From Erigeron canadensis (Eukaryota > Streptophyta > Magnoliopsida > Asterales > Asteraceae), in NCBI RefSeq assembly GCF_010389155.1, contig NC_057761.1, positions 43,944,213 through 44,008,212 on the forward strand: DNA of 64,000 bases, read 5' to 3'. The notes beneath the pieces were generated by a model. That model saw only the letters and a list, made by a program, of their open reading frames with translations. It did not search any database and had not been told where the DNA came from. A program made the translations under genes and the position numbers. Each line of letters starts with the position of its first letter. Positions within the stretch are counted from its first letter, which is position 1. This document shows, in pieces, positions 33,701-44,864 of the stretch.

Positions 33701-34267
33701 TGTTCATAAACTTGAGCCTTGATGATATTGTAATGTAATGTAATTGTAATTATTATTATATGTTTAATTGCCACCAAGGGTTTTTCATTGATTTAAATCG
33801 GGACAGAAAATAGCTCAACGTTCTAACAAAACGCATATACGACAAGACTTTTTGACTACACATGTTAGTCGAAAATATCTAAGGAAAAAAGTTATCAACG
33901 TAAATGTATAGAATTGAGGTGTTTTACTGAAGGTATCTACAATAAATTAAAACGGGATTAAAGGTTTTTTCAATTGACAATTGGCTTATTCTTTAAGCGA
34001 CAAATGTCTTTTTGATTTCCTAATTTTAAGTTACCTTATTAATATCAAATACTAATCTTTAATAATTAATAATATATTATTGTTTACATATTTAAACAAA
34101 TTTCAACTTTACTTACATTTAAGATACCCATTATTACGATTTATTTACATATCCTCCAAATATGTACAGCTTTTGAAAACTTTAATTTTTTTAGCTATTA
34201 TGTTTTTATAAATCAAATGGAAAGAGAAAAAATAACATAAGTAAATTTACAAGATAACTATGATAAA

Positions 34268-34840
34268 TCTACCAATAAACTAAAACATGATTGACATGTT
34301 CTTGAAACGACATGTGACGTAATCCTTGATCGACACGTGTCTTTTTAGTTTATTTACTTTATTAAGTTAGCATTTTTTTATTGTATATGGATTCAATTTT
34401 CTTATTAGACTTAAAATTAAACTCTAACTTTTGGTTTATAGATAGAAAACACAATATAACATTATTTGATTGATTGTTTTCTCATTAATAAACTTGTCTA
34501 TTTTTCTTTCTCAATTCTTCAACTCATATTACTTATAGTACTTAACATTTCAAAATTTTGAGTTTACAATCCGAAATCATAAGGATATTTGTCGTCGTCC
34601 ACTATGCTTACAAGTTTCGATTTTGATGTGATTGTAAAAATTTAAAGTAAATCCAAAACTCTAACTAAACATATACGAATATTATATTTATCATTACTGT
34701 TTATTATAATTTAGTTTCGATAATCGGTTTACTTTAAACACAATTTATTTTACACTCACCAATCATGTATGAGACATATTCAAATTTCTTTATGATACAA
34801 TTTATATAACTACCGTACATCGTACGGGTATTAGAACTAG
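34268..34840 (+). mobile_element. Non-autonomous Helitron, 573 bp
   Basis: It starts TCTACCAATAAACTAAAAC after A. It ends with the hairpin CCGTAC-ATC-GTACGG (34813-34827), then GTATTAGAACTAG, followed by T. An additional 5'-like start, TCTACAATAAATTAAAAC, lies upstream at 33936. There is no coding capacity. Confidence 0.6.
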
Positions 34841-34939
34841 TATAGTAATACATATGGATTATAACCAAAAAATAATAATATGATACTATATTTCAAAATA
34901 TAACCGGCAAGAAAACAAATTCTAAAAAAAAAACAAACT

Positions 34940-35420
34940 AGCCAGGCTGCTTGTTGGTGTTACCCACCTAGCCTCCGAACGGAGCCTACATGTAGACTAC
35001 TTTGGAGCCGTCAATTATGAAAAGGATATACATTTTTCCAATAACGAGATTTATACTTATCTCTAAGACAGTTGGCTATGCAGAAGATAATTACGAATCC
35101 CCTAAAAACGACAACAAATCTATTTCAATAGGGAGAAACCCTACTTGAATGACACGATACATTTACCCTATAAAAGGGGGACACAATACACATAACTCAG
35201 ATCATCTTCTACACTTACAATACACATATAACACACATATACTCGACGTACAAAAGGCTTTGCCTTACCAATAAGGGAATCGTCGATATACAACCAAAAA
35301 CCCCTCATCCTTTTCGTTCTAGGACCCTAGTTCGGTGTACAAACACTGCTTAATCAATAAGATCGGATTGTATGGTTACTTCACTTGATCAACCAAACCT
35401 TTCTTTGGTATGCGATATAT
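34940..35420 (+). mobile_element. Probable LTR fragment with core promoter
   Basis: Unlike its AT-rich flanks, this stretch has a strong TATA box, TATAAAAGG, at 35169-35177. It is followed by a CA-rich leader (ACACAATACACATAACTC...) and the phrase CTAGGACCCTAGTTCGGTG. This layout is typical of the U3-R-U5 of a plant LTR retrotransposon. No ends or target duplication were secured and no internal region follows. Confidence 0.4.
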
Positions 35421-35748
35421 ACAAAGGTAAGATAAAAATATAATTGGTTCGTAATTAGTTTGTGAAACATACTATATAGTCATGGGTTAGCAAAATCAAA
35501 AACATGTCAAGAAATGCTTAACTATTAGGGGCAAACGTGTAATGTCAAAAAAAAAAACAAAGTTTAACACATTTCGGTTAGTTTTTTAGCTAATGGAAAA
35601 TTGTCATGTGTCCTCTACAATTTTTGCCAAAAAAAAATCAATATTACTTGTCGAATTGAGAGGATGTAAAGGAACCAATGTGTCAAAAGAAACCAATTTG
35701 CCAAAACAAATATGAATGGAAAAGGATAAAAGGAGCCACAATCGGCCA

Positions 35749-35898
35749 AGGTGTAAGGAAACCAATTTGCTTAAAATTACTGATGAAGAAACTGATGAAA
35801 ACAAACCGACTTGCCTCTTAAAGTACTATACCAAGGTGTAAGGAAGCCAATTTGTCAAAAAGTACCGATGAAAACAAACCACTTGCCTCTTAAAATAC
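35749..35898 (+). repeat. Tandem duplication of about 75 bp
   Basis: CCAAGGTGTAAGGAAACCAA through CTTGCCTCTTAAAGTACTATA is followed directly by a second copy (from 35831) with few changes. More diverged fragments of the same unit lie at 35660-35740. Confidence 0.6.
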
Positions 35899-36400
35899 TA
35901 TACTCAAGTAACAAACTAGACCCCTAAAAGATGTAATATAAAAAAAAAAAAAAAAAAAAAAGTAACAAACTAGAAAAAATCAAGCCCCCTAAAAAATCAT
36001 ACTTCGACTCGTCGGCCTTTGGCCACCCTCTATACCGAGCATGAAAAATATGGTTGATTGATCGGTTGGGGGTAAGAAATGTAATATCACGTTCATGTGA
36101 TAATAAAAAATTAAAAGGAATGTATTCTAAACATGCATGTATATAGTTTTGAAACCTCACTTCATACTCATGCCTACTTTGTTTGACGGTCCACAACATT
36201 TTACACAATGAATATTTGCTAAATAGTGTAACCGTCTCGATATTAAACGAGTGTTAAATTTAAACCAACGTAATTGTCTCGTTGATTAAATTAGTCTGTT
36301 ATAATTAATGGTTTGATGATCATTAGACAAAAATAACGATCACAATTAACGGCAATTAACATATCAGTTGAGCGAACCTTGTCGTATAATTGTTAACCTA

Positions 36401-36618
36401 TAGCCAATGATGATGAGTCCAACTGGTCAGAGGCATCTCAGGTTTTACCTAAGGTCTTGAATTCGATTCTTAGGGATGGCAAGTTTGGGGTTTTTTTCTC
36501 CGAATACTTGTAACGGCCCATGGTCCACATCTTGTTGTCTAGGGTACGTGCAAGGCTTCATCGTTATACAGAGAGGTTTCTCTGATGTCGCATACCGACT
36601 GAATATTCGGGGGAAAAA
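36401..36618 (+). mobile_element. SINE with 13-bp TSD
   Basis: It has tRNA-like promoter boxes (A-like ACTGGTCAGAGGCATC, B-like TCTTGAATTCGATTCTTAG) and ends in GGGGGAAAAAAA. It is flanked by the 13-bp duplication AATTGTTAACCTA (36388-36400 and 36619-36631). The body differs from the two other SINEs in the window, so this is a second family. Confidence 0.75.
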
Positions 36619-36799
36619 AATTGTTAACCTACACAAATTGGCCAATTATTTCTCACAATTTACGGTCTTCAAATTCTGCTTCACCTCTTCATGCAAGTTC
36701 CCAATTATCAAGTTCGTTAGTATATATATATATATATATATATAGGTAAAATCAGGGCAAATATCCCCCCCCCCCCCTAAATCCAGTTAGTTGGAAATA

Positions 36800-37195
36800 T
36801 ATATGGACAATCAAATAAGAACAGTTTTAAAATAAGAACGGTGAGAACACTTAAAAAACATCATTTTGATGCATTAAAAGTCCATAAAACTAACATAGTG
36901 CTTAACTAATTATCATTATTTAAGTGTTTAACAACACATTGATCCGTCAAAATCAAAAAAATCACGTTTTTTGGTGGATGCATTATTTTCAAGAATATGC
37001 ATCCAAGATGGATGCACAAAACAAAAAACATGATTTTCTTGATTTTGACAGGCCAATGTGTTGTTATACACTTAAATAATGATAATTAGTTAAGCACTAT
37101 GTTAGTTTTATGGACTTTTAATGCATCAAAATGATGTTTTTTAAGTATTCTCACTGTTCCTATTTTAAGACTGTTCTCACTGGAATGTTACCCTA
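36800..37195. mobile_element. Fold-back element in (TA)n
   Basis: The left arm (TAAGAACAGTTTTAAAATAAG...CATCATTTTGATGCATT) is mirrored by the right arm ending GTTCTCACTGGAATGTTACC. Arms are about 170 bases with a short centre near 37000. A (TA)n tract follows the right end. The terminal phrase GGTAACATTCCAGTGAGAAC recurs at the left end of the element at 54284. Confidence 0.65.
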
Positions 37196-37228
37196 TACAT
37201 ATATATATATATATATATATAGAGGAAA

Positions 37229-37830
37229 GTTAGTTTGAGAACCCTTAAAAAAAAAAGAACGCGAGAACCAATCCTGGCCATTGATTTTGATCTTGATGAT
37301 ATTTAATTTTCTCTCTCCTCATTTTCACCCAATTCATTCAAATGGTTTTATCTCACAAATCGTACATCGTTAAACGAAAAAAAAAGCATGGGTAGTCTTA
37401 AAATTTCGTGCTCTTTCATTAGAGATGCGACTTGATATACTTTTGACAAACTTTTAAATTTCGATTTTTTTTTTAATTATTTTTTTTAGCGATAATCCTA
37501 CACATGTGTAGGATGTATATCCTATACATGTGTAGGACGTCCTACATACATCATACACATCCTACACATGTGCAGGTAAAAAAAAATTGGAAAAAAAAAA
37601 AATTTCGAAATTTAAAAGTTTGTCAAAAGTATATCAAGTCGCATCTCTAATGAAAGAGGACGAAATTTTAAGACTACCCATGGTTTTTTTTTCGTCTAAC
37701 GATGCACGGTTTGTGAGATAAAACGTTTTGAAAAATTTGGATGAAAGTGATGAGAGAGAAAAAAGGAGATGAGATGTGTGGCCCAGATTGGTTCTCGCGT
37801 TCTTTTTTTTTTTATGGTTCTTAAAATAAC
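37229..37830. mobile_element. Large fold-back element, about 600 bp
   Basis: Two arms of about 260 bases pair closely, for example AGAACGCGAGAACCAATC on the left and GATTGGTTCTCGCGTTCT on the right, and the block around TTGATATACTTTTGACAAAC. The centre (about 37495-37577) has repeats of CCTACACATGTGTAGG type that are themselves palindromic. TA tracts flank both ends (a TG/CG microsatellite follows at 37850-37868). It is non-coding; a transcript would form a long hairpin. Confidence 0.7.
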
Positions 37831-39508
37831 CCACCCATATATATATATGTGTGTGTGCGCGCGCGCGCAACCAATATATTTAAATTTGCTTATTTTCGTT
37901 TTCAATCAGATCCTTTACGATATACATAAATTGATTTTTCAATTAGAACTTTCTAGTATTGGCATTATTTTCTGAACCAATATTCAAGGTTGGCGTGTAA
38001 AAATAGTTCCATATATGTCATAATATATATCACTACAAACATATTTATACAAAACTATTGTGGTCCAAAAGATGTATATACACAAAAATAGATATTAGTT
38101 TGCATCACCAAAATTTCTAATAGAAAGAATCAAGCAAATTAGTCGTTGAACAAAGTCTTATGGCCACAAATGACACCATAATGAAGAAATAATGAGGACA
38201 TCATGTTGCAATACGTGTATTCTTACTATGTACGTGCTTTTTTTCAAATCATTTGTCATTGGAATTCGATGTCGGATTTCTTAATAGAAAAAGAATATGC
38301 CCTGCGAAATGTACCTCATAGAATCTTGTAGAAAGAGGACCACGAACCTGCTTTTGGACATTTTCTGCTTGCTCTCTTTTGTACTTCAACTTCAAGTATG
38401 AATGGGTTGGGTTAGTTTTTTTCTTTTTTAACAAAACTATGTGTTAGCTGCCTAGTATACGGCCCATGTATATACTTGATGTGTCCAGCCCGTGTGAAGC
38501 CCACAATCTGCTTGCTCTTTACTGTTTTTGTATTAGCTTAGTTTACAACCCATATCTATATTTTTTTGTATCCGGCCCGTGAAGCCCACAAGTAATTGTA
38601 TGATAATATACGAGGACTCGAGGAGTATATTAGTATTATCATAGTATGCAAGATGTAGCCTTTATTAATTTTAATTTATGATTACCAGTGTACTTTGAAT
38701 CTTGTCTTGAGCAAAACACTTATCGGTGGTTAGAGACTTAGAAAAAAGCTTCAAACCGGTCATAGACAAAAATAACAAAATAACAGGTTTGGCTGCTACC
38801 TCTAAGCCAAATATAACTCGTGATTCCCGTTTAATCTGAGTAGAAAAACCCTATCCATTTTAGTGTATGTTTAAAAACTCGTTCCTTATTTTGCTACAAG
38901 AATATTCAAAATGTTTTTTTTTTTTCTCCTTTGCTAACAATTGCTCTGTAGTTAAAAACGAACATTCAAATTATCGGTCTTCATACAGATATATACATCT
39001 ACACATATGTATAAGACATGGATGAATGCATGAGAATATATCATTCTGGTGATTGCAAGTTTGCAACTAGTGATGTGTCTTAAAATTAGTGGTAATTAAC
39101 TGGTATGTATCATGAATATATTTTTTTGAATGACTAGAAAAAGTTTAGAAAATTCGATAGCAGTTTAATTACATTCAAACCAACTCCACTTAGGTGAGTT
39201 ATTCAGGATATTTTTTAAATCCATTATGTGAGCTTCTTATCTCAAGGTATTTTCCATGAGGAAGGAGTAGGAAGTTCAGTAAATCACTGGTTAAAATTGC
39301 ACCCAACACGTCTGAATCGAAACTAGCTAAAAAAAAAAAAGTGGTTAAATTACATTCATTAAAGCCGAATGTTCAACTTATTCTACAAAGCAAGATATAT
39401 ACGGATATACCTAATCAAATATCGATAACTAATAAGAATAAAAAATAAAAACTAAAAAAGAACATTAAAATAAAAACTAAAAAAGAACATTATTATTTTA
39501 TGGTTATA
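37831..39508. other. Intergenic, no gene recognised
   Basis: A near-duplicate pair is seen at about 38455-38515 and 38540-38592 (CGGCCCATGTATATACTTG... and ACCCATATCTATATTTTTT..., both followed by GGCCCGTG and GAAGCCCACAA). Otherwise AT-rich and non-coding. Confidence 0.45.
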
Positions 39509-39955
39509 CTAGTTAATTAACCCGGGTTTAACCCGGGCATATCAATCAAAGTTCTATAAAAACATATTTTCGCCACCGAAGTTACGATAGTTTAACAGTA
39601 CTCGTATTCTCAAAAGTCAAAATAGTACATCTTATAAGTTATAATTAGTTTATTAACTTGCATAATATGTGGATAATTAAAAATCTGTTATAACAAAATT
39701 ATTTAGATGATGAAACTTAAAAGACAATGTATAAAGTGTTTTGTCATTAAAAAATATATATATTTTAAAAAAATGACATTATAAAATAACAAAAATAAAA
39801 ATGTAATAAATTGTAAGAAGAAAAGTGATTATGACATCATAAATAAATTTTTAAAAAAATAAAACTTAATTTTAAGAAATAATTTGGATGTGGCAAATAA
39901 GCAATATTTATGGAATAATGATGTCACAACAATCCTCTTTTATTTAATATAAAGA
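39509..39955 (-). mobile_element. Non-autonomous Helitron, about 450 bp
   Basis: On the minus strand it starts TCTTTATATTAAATAAAAG after A (an alternative start is 6 bases further out). It ends with the hairpin CCCGGGTT-A-AACCCGGG (39521-39537), then TTAATTAACTAG, followed by T. The 8-bp hairpin arms are the longest among the Helitrons here. There is no coding capacity. Confidence 0.6.
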
Positions 39956-39961
39956 TAAAGA

Positions 39962-40552
39962 TATAGCAGTTTGTATTGTAAATAACATTACAACTCCTTG
40001 CATAATTTTCAAACACAATTCCATACTAAGCATTTTAACAATTGCTAATTTTTGCAGCAATTATTATGATTGTGCCATGTACAATGTGTCAAACATGAAA
40101 ACAAAAATATATATTGTTTTTAATAGTTATACAACAAACATAAAAAACGGTAGATTGATAGGAACTGTTTGATTCCATATACCGAATTGATACCCATATA
40201 ACCCCCAACAGTGATAGTGTCAAGGTAATTCAACCATTTAAATTCAATTCTGCCTCCGGCAAGATTCTAACCCAGGTTGCTCCTAGAAAGTGAAAGTTGG
40301 TGAAGTTATATAACAAACAAACGTATAAACTAAAATTAATGTATTTTTTGAACTGATATCAAATACTAGAAGAGAACAACAAATTAAGAAAAAACGTACT
40401 TCAAAAGAATATATTCTAAAGTATGCTAAGATTAAGCTTTCCTAAATGTGTGAATACCTTTTAATTTTCCAAATGGATAAATATATAAGAAAAACACAAA
40501 TATAGAGAAAGGAAAAAAAACAAGGGGAAAAAAAAAAAGGATTTAAGGGATT
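39962..40552. other. Intergenic, downstream of the tRNA gene
   Basis: AT-rich sequence with no gene signal. An A-run at 40528-40538 is a T-run on the minus strand, just past the tRNA 3' end, and fits a pol III terminator. Confidence 0.5.
40528..40538 (-). terminator. Pol III T-run terminator after tRNA-Trp
   Basis: A run of about 11 T on the minus strand begins some 14 bases after the tRNA 3' end. Pol III stops at runs of four or more T. Confidence 0.6.
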
Positions 40553-40624
40553 TGAACCTGACGTGAATCGAACACGCAACCTTCTGATCTGGAGTCAGAC
40601 GCGCTACCATTGCGCCACAGATCC
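40553..40624 (-). tRNA. tRNA-Trp (anticodon CCA)
   Basis: The minus strand reads GGATCTGTGGCGCAATGGTA...; the anticodon stem-loop is TCTGACTCCAGATCAGA with anticodon CCA, and the T arm is GCGTGTTCGATTCACGT. Length is 72 nt without CCA and without intron. The acceptor stem GGATCTG pairs with CAGGTTC using two G-U pairs. A and B boxes are intact and a T-run terminator follows. This is the normal nuclear plant tRNA-Trp form. Confidence 0.95.
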
Positions 40625-42060
40625 TGTTGATTATATCAGCTCATGTTAGCTTATATATTATATTTCTAATAAGTTCTGCGTGCATGGTTTGTATGCATTG
40701 ATCGATATATACGGAAATGTTTGCTTTCTGACTTTTACCAATTATTAGTCAAAGGTCAATTAAATTAATAGCAAACGTAATAAATTGTTACAAGTAAATG
40801 TTTAAAAATGGCCATGCATTAAGATAATTCGTCTTTATATTTATTTGAGACTGAAGCCGCTTTTGACTTTTTGTTTGGGCATAAACAATCTGGGCTTTAC
40901 GGCCCATCAACTAGATACATGATAAACCCAAAATGCGGACCCATTATCAGAAAATCCATAGATATTTATCGATTTCCTGCGAAAACTAGCAGCAATCAAT
41001 CAAGCAACCAGACAATTTAATGGTGACGACTCTCCTTTCACTTACAATATTATAAGTTCAAAAAATTTTAATTATATATTCATTGATTATTAGGGTTTGA
41101 AAATGTTGATAATAGGTAGGTGAAATAAAAGAACTTGATGCTTTGTTTGATTACATTCGTGGCTGTATAGAAATTGTTCCCCTAGATGAAAGTTCGTGTA
41201 TATTCATATTCATATAACTATATAAATCCTTATAAAACATACATACACCTTTTTGTTGAAATGTTACAAAATTTGATATGCGAAATGAACGATATAGCCC
41301 AACAGCTTACATCTTAATTAATACTTAATTATAAATTTACTCAAATTGTATGATCAAGTTACGCTATTTGAATTTGAATCACTGAAAATGATGATGATGA
41401 TGATTCTACTCTTGTTATTCCGTTCAAACGCAAGAAATATTCTTATTCTGCTGTAAGTCATTTTATTAAGTGCGTGAAAGTATTTTAAACTAATCTATTT
41501 TAGTGAATTGCTATTATACGCATTAAATTTTCTAAACAAAAGAATATGTTTACTTCATATTTTGAATATCATGAGTAATAGTTTATATTGGGTTTGTTAA
41601 ACACAGCCCTAAGATTTTAAGGGTAAGCTTTTGATATGAAAAGTAAAAAAATTTTATGCACGTTAAGTGCAACTTTAAAAGTTTCATATGACATGTTCCT
41701 ATATAATATCATCTTTGTGTGTTTGTCTCTAATGTATACGTGTCACAAACATAAACGGTTCAAAACTTGATAACATCTTTATTATAAGTTAGTTTACGTT
41801 CAAAAATAACAATGACATACAAGTATTATCAAAAAAAAAAAAAGTATTAAGTTTGTTAAATATGTTAACCCATTGCTGTTCCAAAAAATAAAAAAATAAA
41901 ATAAATAATGTTTACCCATTCCTTTTTTGGTATAAAATTCTCCAAACGAAAGAAAAAAATCGTTTACTTTGACCAAAGAGTGAAATAAACCAGATTTTAT
42001 CTATCGAATACCTATAATACCCTTGTACTAATGTCATATCTTCAAATGCACCCCCCTCTT
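40625..42060. other. Intergenic and promoter side of the nuclease gene
   Basis: AT-rich with no open frame of interest. The last 100 bases become pyrimidine- and CAAA-rich, as in plant 5'UTRs, ahead of the transcribed leader of the gene at 42933. Confidence 0.45.
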
Positions 42061-42110
42061 CTATATCCAACAAAATTCATAACAAACAAACAAACCCTAA
42101 CAATCCTGCA

Positions 42111-42140
42111 ATGTTTCATTAATCATCAATGGCTTATTAA
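42111..42140 (+). promoter_or_regulatory. Two minimal uORFs in the 5'UTR exon
   Basis: ATG TTT CAT TAA (42111-42122) and ATG GCT TAT TAA (42129-42140) lie just before the splice donor at 42148. If transcribed, both would be met before the main start. Start-proximal uORFs can lower translation; an effect here is inferred. Confidence 0.45.
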
Positions 42141-42147
42141 CAAACAG

Positions 42148-42923
42148 GTTAGCGGCTCATATCTGATTCTATCTTGTTTTGTTTTATTTCTAAAATTTTA
42201 ATATGAATTTATATCTTAGAAATATAAAACTCTCAATTAAGTTAAATCTGGCAACCAGAAATTATCCTAGTCTTGTAATTTTAATGAATTTGGGTGTTAT
42301 TTATATGACTATATAAATTTAATTTATTATAGTTTAGCTGTTATTAGGTATGTTGTTTTTTTCTGTTTGTATATTTCTGTTTAATGTGGATATGTGTATG
42401 CGTATGATAGAGATTTATGTTTTAAACTTTGGCCTTAGTTTGTTTATTCCGGTATGTAAGTGTTTTGTTGTATGCATCAAACTTCCAGCTCATTGCTATT
42501 GCATGTATCTGGTGATTTCTTTGTCAGGTTTAATAGATAGAATAGTGTTTGGTTCTAGGTACATTTAGAAGAAAGCATCACCCTTTTCTTTTATTGATTA
42601 GTTTAATTCTAGTTTACGATACACCCTATATCCCCATAGCAATTTAAGGGGGTGTTTGGTATTGCGATTAGAAATGGGAATGTGAATAGTGTGTTTTCCA
42701 GTTGCAAATAATCAATTTCAAAGTTATAGTTTTAAGTTTGGATAATCCGTTAAGCCTTAGGAGTAGCTGCAAGAAAAGTAATATTGATTATCTAACTATA
42801 TGCCATTTTGTTGTTTGAATTTGACTATATCACACCCATTTTGTTATAAGAAGTAGCAATGCCAAATACCCCATATGTCTGTAGAAGAGAATCTTCAACT
42901 TATCAGTTTGTTTCTTTGTATAG
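42148..42923 (+). other. 5'UTR intron of the nuclease gene
   Basis: The donor AAACAG|GTTAGC and acceptor TTTGTATAG|GCTTCAACA fit a leader intron ending nine bases before the start codon. It holds a MITE at 42648-42872. No transcript evidence is available, so the intron is predicted. Confidence 0.55.
42648..42872. mobile_element. MITE in the 5'UTR intron, 225 bp
   Basis: Ends GGGGTGTTTGGTATTGC and GCAATGCCAAATACCCC form a near-perfect inverted repeat. GGGGTGTTTGG-type ends are common in Tourist and hAT-like MITEs. No clear target duplication was found. Confidence 0.55.
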
Positions 42924-42932
42924 GCTTCAACA

Positions 42933-43865
42933 ATGACCAACACCTGTGTCACAAGTCTCCGCGGTATAATATGCTATAAACCACCGCCAATTCACTTCCC
43001 CAAAGGAAATAACTTTCAAGCTTGCGTTTTTAAAAGACTGCACAATGCTCCATTGACCGCATTAGTTTACCCCTCTCAACCATTGACTTGGACTTTAAAT
43101 AATCAGCTTTCTCAGTCAGATTCCCCCGCCCAACGTTCAGAGGAATGGTTCGCCCTTCGAAGGGACAAATTGACTACTAGCGCCTTTAGTACCGCTCTTG
43201 GTTTTTGGAAGGGCAGGCGTAGGTATGAACTTTGGCACGAGAAAGTTTTTATTTCCGATACAGAATCTATGCTCACGCCCGCCTCAATTCAGGCCATGGA
43301 GTGGGGTGTAGTTAATGAAGCAAAAGCCATTGAGAAATATAAAAGCATCACAGGTCGTGAAGTAAGTTCATTAGCGTTTGCCACACATTCGGAAAATAAG
43401 TTTGATTGGATTGGTGCATCTCCAGACGGGCTTCTTGGGTGTTCCCCCAATTTAGGGATACTTGAAGTAAAGTGTCCATTTAACAAAGGGAAACCCGGCG
43501 TAGCTTTACCTTGGACCAATATGCCTTACTATTATATGCCTCAGGTTCAGGGTCAAATGGAAGTTATGGACAGAGAATGGGTTGATTTGTATTGCTGGAC
43601 ACTAAATGGGAGTACCATATTTCGTGTATGTAGAAATCGAGAATATTGGATGTTGATTCATGGTATTTTACGGGAGTTTTGGTGGGAAAATGTGGTACCC
43701 GCTAAAGAAGCTTTGGCGATGGGAAGTGAGGAAGAAGCCAAGAAATATGAACCAATATCAACACATAAGCTAACGGGATTGGTGATCCAAAAGAGCAAAG
43801 AGTTGGCCAGCGGCTCAAAGCTTCTATGTCGAGAAATTGCAGGGCATATTGAATTCTTTAGGTAA
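42933..43865 (+). CDS. YqaJ/PD-(D/E)XK-type nuclease domain protein
   Basis: A single coding exon of 310 residues. The nuclease core runs from about residue 68 to 235: WFALRRDKLTTSAF, then EWGVVNEAKAIEKY, then the active-site block WIGASPDGLL and LEVKCPF (D...ExK), and PYYYMPQVQGQMEV. These are the motifs of the lambda-exonuclease/YqaJ family, 5'-3' DNA exonucleases in phages; plants carry single-domain homologues of similar length and unsettled role. The first 65 residues are basic, Ser/Thr-rich and outside the domain, so an organellar transit peptide is plausible. All catalytic positions look intact. A leader intron and two tiny uORFs precede it. Homologues could act in organelle DNA repair or recombination; this is inference. 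Confidence 0.85.
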   Translation: MTNTCVTSLRGIICYKPPPIHFPKGNNFQACVFKRLHNAPLTALVYPSQPLTWTLNNQLSQSDSPAQRSEEWFALRRDKLTTSAFSTALGFWKGRRRYELWHEKVFISDTESMLTPASIQAMEWGVVNEAKAIEKYKSITGREVSSLAFATHSENKFDWIGASPDGLLGCSPNLGILEVKCPFNKGKPGVALPWTNMPYYYMPQVQGQMEVMDREWVDLYCWTLNGSTIFRVCRNREYWMLIHGILREFWWENVVPAKEALAMGSEEEAKKYEPISTHKLTGLVIQKSKELASGSKLLCREIAGHIEFFR

Positions 43866-44684
43866 CACTATTGCTTCATTCTAAAGTAACAAAGCTTCTG
43901 TTGGAATTTGGCAAAATGAGTGGGTTGGGTAGCAGGTTGAACCATGTTGGATGTATCAGACCATTGCAGCAACTCCTCTTTGTCCAATGTCCATGTCTTC
44001 ATTTTGTATACAATTAGTTTAGTGGATAACTATATATGATCACAGGTTACATTACTTGACATGTAATCTAATTTCTTCAACAATTCAAGACATCATAAGC
44101 ATTTGGATATATGTGGGATGGCTTTTGCCCTGATAGCCCGTTCAATCCGTTTGGCCCGTTTCATTTTTAGCTGGAGTTTCTTTTTTTCTAGCCTGCTTTG
44201 CCCATTGCCAATAAAATACAATTTGAATTAACTCGGTATCATAGAAATGGTCAACATTTCCACCTATAGGCTATTGTATGATTCCTATTTTTAGAGGACT
44301 GATGCATAAGTTTGACCTTTGAAGGTCCACCGAAGCATGTTAATCTTTTATTTTTATTTATTATTTTAAAATTCAGGTTATTTTTGTGTTCCCTGATCAC
44401 CAACACATTTTCTGCATGGTTGACTGAAGTTTTTCCAAGATTGAAATACTGCCATAGAATTTTGAGGCCTAGCATGTATTTAGATATCAAAGTTTGACTA
44501 TACCCATGTTGACCTCATGAGTTTGATCAAAAACAAGTCAAAATCCATCGAACAATAATAGATAACACAGAAGGATGGGAGTAGATTTATAATGATTTTT
44601 TGCACAGATTCGGATTATAATTCTAAATTTCTTGCATCAGATAACAATTTTGCCAGGTAAAAAGAAAGAAAAAGAGACCGAAAG

Positions 44685-44864
44685 ATGGATGTTTTTGGCT
44701 CAAAGGGAACCTCATGGGCTGATCAGTGGGACCCGGTGCAGGATTCCCCGCCTAATGGGAAGGACAAGAAGGTTAAAGGTGGATCCATGAAGGGCAAAGG
44801 TGCATTGAAGTCGATTTTCATGCTTGCGTGGATGAAGAATCTTGGCAAGAAGTCTGACAACTAA
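44685..44864 (+). CDS. Small conserved-type plant protein, 59 residues
   Basis: ATG at 44685, stop TAA at 44862-44864. The protein starts MDVFGSKGTSWADQWDP, continues with a Lys/Gly-rich centre (GKDKKVKGGSMKGKG) and ends in a hydrophobic-basic stretch (IFMLAWMKNLGKKSDN). SWADQWD followed by lysine-rich sequence and a WMK/WIK segment resembles a family of small uncharacterised plant proteins. Composition is coding-like, unlike its surroundings. A splice acceptor (TTGCCAG) lies 29 bases upstream of the ATG, suggesting another leader intron. It lies 820 bases after the nuclease gene on the same strand, so a separate gene is the simplest view; a shared transcript cannot be excluded. Function unknown. 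Confidence 0.65.
   Translation: MDVFGSKGTSWADQWDPVQDSPPNGKDKKVKGGSMKGKGALKSIFMLAWMKNLGKKSDN

Noticed and set aside
33256..33707. Two Phe-rich minus-strand frames of 103 and 121 residues
   Set aside because: They arise from the AAAAC-rich tandem repeats and have low-complexity composition.
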